Of a DNA stretch of 5,897 bases, positions 1 to 4,050 are shown piece by piece. The DNA lies in the NCBI GenBank assembly GCA_003224785.1, contig QHZV01000216.1:1-5897 (forward strand), written 5' to 3'. The notes under the pieces are model-generated. The model was not told the DNA's origin. It saw nothing but the letters and a program-made list of their open reading frames with translations, and ran no database searches. Position numbers and translations under genes: made by a program. Within the stretch, counting starts at the first letter, position 1; every line of letters starts with the position of its first letter. The DNA is from Acidobacteriota bacterium (lineage in GTDB: Bacteria > Acidobacteriota > Terriglobia > Terriglobales > Acidobacteriaceae).

Positions 1-1
1 C

Positions 2-928
2 CCAAATCAGCCTCTTACGACAAGCGACTGCAACAACTTCTCCGCAAACGGCGTCACTCCAACCCCTGGCACGCAGCTTTTCCAGAACTTCAGCGTCGCA
101 TGCGCCGGGAGCTTCTCAGCTGCTGATCCTTTCCGGCCATTCCTGGGGCTCTCAACCCTCGAATTGTTGGAAACACAAGCCAATTCAAATTACAACGCGT
201 TGCAGGCGAGCGTTCGCCGCATGGTGGGGGCGCTGAGTTTGAGTCTGGCTTACACTTACAGTCATTCCATCGATAACTCCTCGGACCGGGGCGATACAAC
301 GTTCGTTGATTCCTACAACTTGGGGGCCAATCGGGCGAGCTCCACTTTTGACCAGCGGCACATTCTGAACATTAGCTACGTATATGATCTGCCTTTCTTC
401 GGCAAGTCTTCCGGGCTGGTGAAAACGCTTCTAGGCGGGTGGCAGTGGTCCGGCATCATAACGTCTCAGAGCGGAACGCCTCTTCAAGACGGTGGTGGAA
501 CCTATGGCATTCAGAACACGAATTTCGGTGACAATGCCGGAGTGGGAAATGGCGTCGAAGGACGTAGCTCCGGTTCACGGCCGGATCTAATTGGCGATCC
601 GCATTCCTCGCCATGCATTCCGTCGCCTGGTCCGGGACCTCTTCTTTTTAATCCGTGCGCATTTGTCGCTCCCCAGGGTCTTACTTTTGGAAACACGCCG
701 CGAAACTTCCTGAACCTGCCCTACCGTACAAACTTCGACATGGGTTTGTTCAAACACTTCAAGATCACAGAGTCGAAATCAATCGAATTTCGCTGGGAGA
801 CTTTCAATACTTTTAATCACACTCAATTTTCCGGCGTTGACACGTCATTCGGATCGTCAACATTCTTGACGGCAACAACCGTCCACGATCCTCGCATCAT
901 GCAGTTTGGCTTGAAAATCTTGTTCTAG
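2..928 (+). CDS. TonB-dependent receptor (Oar-like), C-terminal part, 5' truncated
   Basis: This is the last 308 residues of an outer-membrane beta-barrel receptor; the reading frame is open from base 2, so the gene starts left of the window. The apparent TTG starts at 164/167 are internal codons. What is seen: the segment 'YNALQASVRRMVGALSLSL' followed by 'AYTYSHSIDNSSD', then 'FDQRHILNISYVYDLPFF', 'LLGGWQWSGIITSQSGTPL', a 'RPDLIGDP' turn, 'FNPCAFVAPQ', 'TFGNTPRNFLNLP' and 'FRWETFNTFNHTQFSG'. This order of strand motifs is typical of the C-terminal barrel of acidobacterial Oar-like TonB-dependent transporters. The protein ends 'GLKILF', and a terminal Phe is the usual C-terminal signal for BAM-assembled barrels. 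The family imports large ligands (often glycans) using TonB energy; the ligand cannot be read from sequence. The stop (926-928) lies inside a CTAG shared with the convergent kinase gene, and no terminator hairpin is visible between them. Confidence 0.93.
   Translation, partial: PNQPLTTSDCNNFSANGVTPTPGTQLFQNFSVACAGSFSAADPFRPFLGLSTLELLETQANSNYNALQASVRRMVGALSLSLAYTYSHSIDNSSDRGDTTFVDSYNLGANRASSTFDQRHILNISYVYDLPFFGKSSGLVKTLLGGWQWSGIITSQSGTPLQDGGGTYGIQNTNFGDNAGVGNGVEGRSSGSRPDLIGDPHSSPCIPSPGPGPLLFNPCAFVAPQGLTFGNTPRNFLNLPYRTNFDMGLFKHFKITESKSIEFRWETFNTFNHTQFSGVDTSFGSSTFLTATTVHDPRIMQFGLKILF
925..928. other. Shared CTAG containing the stop codons of two convergent genes
   Basis: The palindromic CTAG supplies TAG (926-928) to the receptor on the plus strand and TAG (927-925) to the kinase on the minus strand. 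The genes therefore overlap tail to tail by four bases, and no room remains for a terminator between them. Each transcript must run into the other gene. Confidence 0.9.
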
Positions 929-1863
929 TTGGACTGACCGTGCTCGCGAAGGAATTGATCGCGGTAGGCACTGTTTCGAAATGCCTCGGTGCCGCCCGGC
1001 TTGGTGACGGATAGCGCCCCGGCCAGATTTCCGTACGCCATGCAATGTTCGAGATCGGCTCCGCGAATGTATTGCGTGATGAAGCCGGCATCAAAACTGT
1101 CGCCCGCTCCGATCGCGTCAATTGCATGAACCTTCACCGGCGCGCTGCGGAACTGTTCCTTACCGCGCTGCGCGATAGCGCCCTCCGGCCCGGTCTTGAC
1201 CACGACCAGCGGAACAATCTCCGCCAATCGCGCGAGTGCGGGTTGCAATTCCTGTTCGCCAGATATCTTTAGAGCTTCCCTCTCGTTCGGCAAAAGCACA
1301 TCCACATACTGCAATACATCGCCTAACCCCTGCCACTGGTCGTCAGGATCGTCATTCGTGTCCATCGAAATCGTGAGCCCTGCGTCTTTCAACTTCTTAA
1401 AGAGTTCTGCGATCCGCGGACGTAAGGCCGCCTGCAGAAATATCGATGAAAGGTGAAAATGCCGGGCCGAGCAAACGTAATCGATATCCAGGTCTGCATA
1501 CGTGAGCTGCGAAATTGTTCCAAGATACGTCAGAATATTGCGCGAAGCTCCGTGATGAAGGATCACCGATAATCCGCTTCCCGTTTCATCGTCCGACCGC
1601 CGCACTCGCGAAAGATCCACCTTGGCTTCGGCGAGCCGGTCGAGGGCAATCTGGCCCAGAGAATCGTTGCCAATTCGCGAGATGAATCCAACCCGATTCC
1701 CAAGCGCTGCTAAGTTGTGGGCAACAATCGCTGACGAACCGCCAAGCGTGATCATCATTTCGGACGCGATGAGTTCGCGTTCCGGCGGGAGTTCTCGCGG
1801 CAACCCGTAAAGCACCAGATCCAGATTCAGTTCGCCTGCAATGGTGACGTCAAGGTCTGGCAT
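925..1863 (-). CDS. PfkB/ribokinase-family sugar kinase
   Basis: A cytoplasmic kinase that would transfer phosphate from ATP to a sugar or sugar phosphate (PfkB superfamily); 312 residues from the chosen ATG, a normal length. Visible motifs: N-terminal strand 'DVTIAGELNLDLVL' (residues 5-18), the substrate-binding Gly-Gly stretch 'LGGSSAIVAHNLAALG' (40-55), 'FISRIGNDSLG' (60-70), 'LLPNEREA' (190-197, the NxxE Mg/phosphate motif), 'VVKTGPEGA' (221-229) and the anion-hole/catalytic signature 'DAIGAGDSFDAGF' (249-261), where Asp255 is the expected base. An Ile replaces the common Thr just before GAGD. The ATG at 1863 is chosen because the family starts just ahead of the first strand. The frame is open to an ATG at 1908, which would add a 15-residue leader of Glu-Ile repeats encoded by a hexamer repeat. 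The gene overlaps the upstream SIS gene by 14 bp, suggesting translational coupling. Substrate is unassigned: the N-terminus looks more like ribokinase/KdgK-type kinases than LacC, so tagatose-6-phosphate kinase is only a guess from context. Confidence 0.92.
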   Translation of the reverse strand: MPDLDVTIAGELNLDLVLYGLPRELPPERELIASEMMITLGGSSAIVAHNLAALGNRVGFISRIGNDSLGQIALDRLAEAKVDLSRVRRSDDETGSGLSVILHHGASRNILTYLGTISQLTYADLDIDYVCSARHFHLSSIFLQAALRPRIAELFKKLKDAGLTISMDTNDDPDDQWQGLGDVLQYVDVLLPNEREALKISGEQELQPALARLAEIVPLVVVKTGPEGAIAQRGKEQFRSAPVKVHAIDAIGAGDSFDAGFITQYIRGADLEHCMAYGNLAGALSVTKPGGTEAFRNSAYRDQFLREHGQSN

Positions 1864-3076
1864 TTTGGGGCTGATCTTCTCTATCTCTATCTCTATCTCG
1901 ATCTCCATCTTCGAGAAGAACCACGCGGGTCAGGTTCGCAGGGCGGTCAGGGTCGAGTCCCTTGTGGAGCGCTGTATAGCAGCCAACCAACTGGCCTGCA
2001 AAGGCGAACGGAGCCACGCACAGAGGCTGCGGCAAATCGCAATCGAGTTCCACAACAATGTCGGCAGCGGCTCGCGCTCGATCGCGAATCCGCTGTGCCA
2101 CAACCAGCGTCTTTCCACCAAGCGCCTTCATTTCCTCGATCACTTCTACTTCGGCATCGTAGTTGGATTCAGAAAGCAGGAAAGTGATGAGCGTTTCGCC
2201 GCTAACAATAGACTTGGGGCCGTGACGGAATTCCAACGTGTGGAACGACTGCGCGTACGAGCGAGACATTTCCATCACTTTCAGCGCCGACTCGCACGCC
2301 ACGCCATAATAGGGGCCCTGGCCCAGGCAAATGTAATCCGAAAAAGAATTTAGATTTACAAACTCCCGCACTCTCACCGATACATCTTCCAGAACTTTCT
2401 CTGCCGCAATGGGGAGCTGCCGCAGACTTTCCACTGAGTTCCCATCCTTCGCTACTACCGCCGCCAGATACTGCAAAGCTATCAGCATGGACGTGAACGA
2501 ACGTGTCATCACTGTGCTCTGCTCATCTGCTTCCGGCAAGAGAATCGAAATAGTTGTCATAGCTTCGAGCTTTTGCTTCGGCGCGCACGAAACTGACACA
2601 GTTGGAATTTTTTTGTCGTTTAGCAACTGCGCCGCCCGTAGCACCTCTGAAGTTTGACCGGAACGCGAAATTAGGAGCGGCACGAATTCTTTCGCCCCTC
2701 CAAAAACCAACTCGGGAAACAACAACAGTTCAGAAGCCGGCACAGCTCGCGCTCTCGTCCCGGTAATCGCAGTCCAACTTGCCGCAGCAACCATCGCAAC
2801 GTAGTAACTCGAACCGCAGCCGATAAAAATCCACTCCGGCGCATTCCTAAATCGCGTGGCAATTTCCGCGATTGTTTCTCCGGAGTCGAGTTGCGCAAGG
2901 CAATCGGCCCAGCATCGAGGTTGCGAAAGGATTTCCGCCAGCGAGTATGCACCTGAAGCTGAGAATTGTTGGTGCGCGCCATCCCGTGGATTAGACAAAG
3001 TCACCTCGATCGCTCGACTGCTCTTTGAGACATTGCACACCTTTCCCGCAAGCTCGGATGCTAAATTAGTCCGCAT
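1850..3076 (-). CDS. Double-SIS-domain sugar-phosphate isomerase/deaminase, AgaS/GlmS-C-like
   Basis: A cytoplasmic enzyme predicted to interconvert aldose and ketose phosphates, possibly deaminating a hexosamine phosphate; 408 residues from ATG 3076. The first SIS domain spans about residues 80-210: 'WIFIGCGSSYYVAMV' (82-96), 'LLISRSGQTSEVLRAA' (134-149, Ser-rich phosphate binding) and 'STVMTRSFTSMLIAL' (187-201). The second spans about 245-386: 'ICLGQGPYYGVACESALK' (249-266), the conserved 'LEFRHGPKSIV' (281-291) and 'GLDPDRPANLTRVV' (373-386), where the family normally ends. The preceding 'AEILSQPRCWADCL' (47-60) matches the start of AgaS-type proteins. There is no glutaminase domain, so it is not full GlmS. 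Residues 387-408 are an extra tail with Asp-Arg repeats (392-400) encoded by the hexamer repeat shared with the kinase gene. A TTG at 3091 overlapping the regulator's stop (TTGA) is an alternative start giving 413 residues; neither start has a clear Shine-Dalgarno. The AgaS assignment rests on the pairing with a DeoR regulator and a PfkB kinase. Confidence 0.88.
   Translation of the reverse strand: MRTNLASELAGKVCNVSKSSRAIEVTLSNPRDGAHQQFSASGAYSLAEILSQPRCWADCLAQLDSGETIAEIATRFRNAPEWIFIGCGSSYYVAMVAAASWTAITGTRARAVPASELLLFPELVFGGAKEFVPLLISRSGQTSEVLRAAQLLNDKKIPTVSVSCAPKQKLEAMTTISILLPEADEQSTVMTRSFTSMLIALQYLAAVVAKDGNSVESLRQLPIAAEKVLEDVSVRVREFVNLNSFSDYICLGQGPYYGVACESALKVMEMSRSYAQSFHTLEFRHGPKSIVSGETLITFLLSESNYDAEVEVIEEMKALGGKTLVVAQRIRDRARAAADIVVELDCDLPQPLCVAPFAFAGQLVGCYTALHKGLDPDRPANLTRVVLLEDGDRDRDRDREDQPQNARP
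1879..1905 (-). repeat. GAGATA hexamer tandem repeat in the SIS/kinase gene overlap
   Basis: On the minus strand, one GAGATC is followed by three perfect GAGATA units (1899-1882) and a degenerate GAGAAG. In the SIS frame it encodes the Asp-Arg repeats at residues 392-400. In the kinase frame, upstream of ATG 1863, it encodes Glu-Ile repeats. The unit is six bases, so gaining or losing copies leaves both frames intact. It lies after the last conserved SIS residues and before the first conserved kinase residues, so it acts as a junction spacer. It is purine-rich on the coding strand, and its last GAGA is about 15 bases before ATG 1863, rather far for a normal ribosome-binding site. Confidence 0.85.
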
Positions 3077-3087
3077 GTGAGCGATTG

Positions 3088-3489
3088 TCAACTTTTCTGT
3101 TTGATTATGCGTGAATTGGTGCCTTTTGCCGCCTGTTCACCATCGGCAACGAACACCTGCACCCCGGCGTCCCGAAGTTCCTGGACGTACTTTGGATCCG
3201 TGCCTGAATCGGTCACCAGAATGTCTATGTCGGTTACAGGACCCACAAACGCAAAACGCTGCCGGCCAAATTTTGTGTGATCGGCAAGCGCGATTCGGGT
3301 CTTGGCCGCCTTCGACACCATCCTCGTAATTTGCGCCTCAGCATGGTGGGAAGTAGATACGCCGTAGTGCGGATCAATCGCGCTTACCCCCAGGATGGCT
3401 TTATCCAGCCTGATCTCCGACAGCGCGCGTTGCGCCCACTCCCCCGAGAGATAAACCGTGTCCTTCTGAAGATCGCCTGCAATTCGCAA
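3088..3489 (-). CDS. DeoR-family regulator, C-terminal sensor-domain fragment
   Basis: This frame gives 133 residues if read from the TTG at 3489. That codon is only the first start-like codon after the break and is not a likely natural start. The content is the second half of a DeoR C-terminal (sugar-phosphate-binding) domain: 'RIAGDLQKDTVYLSGEWAQ' (2-20), 'LDKAILGVSAIDPHYGVST' (28-46), 'TRIALADHTKFGRQRFAFVG' (64-83), 'DIDILVTDSG' and 'LRDAGVQVFVADGE'. The 'GVSAID...GVST' block is closer to AgaR than to GlpR, as far as I recall those proteins. The 'ADHTKFG' motif is the family hallmark. Its TGA stop (3088-3090) overlaps a TTG that could start the SIS gene. Confidence 0.75.
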   Translation of the reverse strand: MRIAGDLQKDTVYLSGEWAQRALSEIRLDKAILGVSAIDPHYGVSTSHHAEAQITRMVSKAAKTRIALADHTKFGRQRFAFVGPVTDIDILVTDSGTDPKYVQELRDAGVQVFVADGEQAAKGTNSRIIKQKS

Positions 3490-3872
3490 ACAATCGTGGG
3501 AGAATTCGTGACCACAGTAAGACGATTTCGATGAATCAGCCGCCGTGCCAGTTCGAAAACGGTTGTGCTGCCTTCCAGAAAAATCGTATCGCCGTCCAAG
3601 ACGAACTGTTCGGCGACCCGAGCGATCTGCCGCTTTTCTTCGCTTTCGCTTCTGAGCAGCGCGTCGTAAGTTGGCTGGAAGCTCGTGCTTGAGGTTCGAG
3701 AAACTGCTCCGCCATGCGAGCGCACCAGCACGCCGTCTTTTTCCAGTGCGGCCAGGTCGCGCCGGATGGTTGCGGCCGTGACTTTCAGGCGATCACACAG
3801 ATCGGAAGCGGACACGGTGCGCTGTGTCGTCAGGATTTCTCGAATTTGGAAACGCCGTTCTTCGGCAAGCAT
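3384..3872 (-). CDS. DeoR-family regulator, N-terminal fragment (HTH plus start of sensor domain)
   Basis: This frame encodes 162 residues. Residues 1-56 are a textbook DeoR winged helix-turn-helix: 'MLAEERRFQIREIL', 'VSASDLCDRLKVTAATIRRD' (20-39; the recognition helix has TIRRDL) and 'ALEKDGVLVRSHGGAV' (42-57). Residues 79-123 start the sensor domain: 'EKRQIARVAEQFV', 'TIFLEGSTTVFELARRL' (96-112) and 'RLTVVTNSPTIVCELQA' (117-133). The phosphate-binding loop reads EGSTT where relatives have DSGTT. After about residue 133 the sequence ('IFRRTRFISRGSGRNARC...') no longer resembles the family and is out of frame. If made, the fragment keeps its DNA-binding domain but lacks most of the effector domain, so it might bind DNA without sensing sugar, or be unstable. 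No Shine-Dalgarno precedes the ATG at 3872, but the start matches the family's usual N-terminus exactly. Confidence 0.8.
   Translation of the reverse strand: MLAEERRFQIREILTTQRTVSASDLCDRLKVTAATIRRDLAALEKDGVLVRSHGGAVSRTSSTSFQPTYDALLRSESEEKRQIARVAEQFVLDGDTIFLEGSTTVFELARRLIHRNRLTVVTNSPTIVCELQAIFRRTRFISRGSGRNARCRRSGWIKPSWG
3474..3489 (-). other. Deletion junction in the regulator, probably a collapsed short direct repeat
   Basis: The minus-strand string TGCGAATTGCAGGC makes sense in both frames. In the upstream frame it gives Cys-Glu-Leu-Gln-Ala, continuing the helix after 'NSPTIV'. In the downstream frame it gives Leu-Arg-Ile-Ala-Gly, the strand leading into 'AGDLQKD'. Each reading fits its own place in the DeoR fold, and the two places should lie about 34 bases apart. 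The simplest reading is that the intact gene had two similar copies and that one copy plus the spacer was lost. Confidence 0.55.
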
Positions 3873-3881
3873 TTTGCACAG

Positions 3882-3887
3882 ATTGTA
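3882..3887 (-). promoter_or_regulatory. Possible -10 box for the regulator/sugar operon, implying a leaderless start
   Basis: The minus strand reads TACAAT (5 of 6 matches to TATAAT), ending nine bases before the ATG at 3872. A start site 6-7 bases downstream would fall only about 2-3 bases before the ATG, so the mRNA would be almost leaderless, in line with the lack of a Shine-Dalgarno. No good -35 is present at 16-18 bases; the upstream sequence is a pyrimidine-rich run (CTTTCTTTTCAGGTTTTTTC). An activator or a different promoter is possible. Confidence 0.3.
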
Positions 3888-3949
3888 CGTGAAAAAACCT
3901 GAAAAGAAAGCAATAGTTGAGGAGAATCAATCAATCTTGGACAAAAAGG

Positions 3950-3978
3950 TTGACAAACGTGCAGAAAGTTAATAAATT
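3950..3978 (+). promoter_or_regulatory. Sigma70-type promoter for the right-hand TonB-dependent receptor
   Basis: A perfect -35 hexamer TTGACA (3950-3955) is followed, after exactly 17 bases, by TAAATT (3973-3978; 4 of 6 matches to TATAAT). Transcription would start near 3985, leaving a leader of about 66 bases before ATG 4051. A second similar string, TTGGACA, lies 13 bases upstream at 3937-3943. The region upstream of -35 is A-rich, which could serve as an UP element. Confidence 0.6.
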
Positions 3979-3997
3979 CGCGCGGAGCCGGTTTTCT

Positions 3998-4013
3998 AAT
4001 TCGTAGTCGAATT
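3998..4013. promoter_or_regulatory. 16-bp palindrome AATTCG-TAGT-CGAATT, candidate operator or leader hairpin
   Basis: A perfect 6-bp inverted repeat with a 4-base centre lies about 13 bases after the predicted transcription start of the receptor gene. It is bracketed by two direct copies of TTTCTAA (3993-3999 and 4012-4018), and another AATTCG lies at 3975-3980 over the -10 box. Its position suits a repressor roadblock site. A binding site for the adjacent DeoR-type regulator is possible but unproven. As RNA it would form only a weak AU-rich stem. Confidence 0.4.
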
Positions 4014-4040
4014 TCTAACGTCAGCGGCCGAACTTAGATC

Positions 4041-4044
4041 GGAG
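4041..4044 (+). promoter_or_regulatory. Ribosome-binding site of the right-hand receptor
   Basis: GGAG stands six bases before ATG 4051 and fixes the start, agreeing with the signal peptide. The six bases between are CCTCCC, which is itself like the 16S anti-Shine-Dalgarno and complementary to the GGAG. The loop would be too short for a stable local hairpin, but the spacer could pair with another purine-rich copy. Confidence 0.7.
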
Positions 4045-4050
4045 CCTCCC

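Larger units (their letters stand above)
3088..3872 (-). pseudogene. DeoR/AgaR-family sugar operon regulator, broken by an internal frame-shifting deletion
   Basis: Together the two reading frames make one DeoR-type repressor: a DNA-binding N-terminus in one frame (3384-3872) and the sugar-phosphate-sensing C-terminus in another (3088-3489). The break lies near 3474-3489. In E. coli AgaR and GlpR, as I recall them, 18 residues separate the 'TN(G/N)' turn from the 'GG' of 'GGxL'. Here only 20 bases separate 'VVTNS' from the matching 'AGDL', so about 34 bases are missing, which also shifts the frame. No other stop or frame break is present, so the lesion is recent, or an assembly collapse. An intact gene would encode about 270 residues, near the family's usual 250-260. 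It is first in the presumed operon and divergent from a TonB-dependent receptor, as expected for a local regulator. Confidence 0.85.

Noticed and set aside
164..928. Left receptor fragment as a complete gene starting at TTG 164
   Set aside because: The frame is open from base 2 with matching upstream content, there is no ribosome-binding site or signal peptide, and the motifs belong to the end of a much longer barrel protein.
1879..1905. Hexamer tract as an on/off phase-variation switch or CRISPR-like array
   Set aside because: A six-base unit cannot change frame, and there are no spacers; only gradual effects on length or translation are possible.
1841..2353. Plus-strand open frame of 170 codons opposite the SIS gene
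   Set aside because: It is antisense to well-conserved SIS motifs, has low-complexity Ser-Ile repeats from the hexamer tract, and shows no recognisable fold; it is a shadow of the real gene.
3063..3091. TTGACA on the minus strand at 3091-3086 as an internal promoter for the SIS gene
   Set aside because: At 17 bases spacing the -10 is TAATTT with only 3 of 6 matches, and the start site would fall inside the coding region, downstream of the preferred ATG.
3440..3495. Programmed ribosomal frameshift joining the two regulator frames
   Set aside because: No slippery heptamer or downstream pseudoknot was evident, and about 11 residues of the fold would still be missing after a shift, which points to a deletion.
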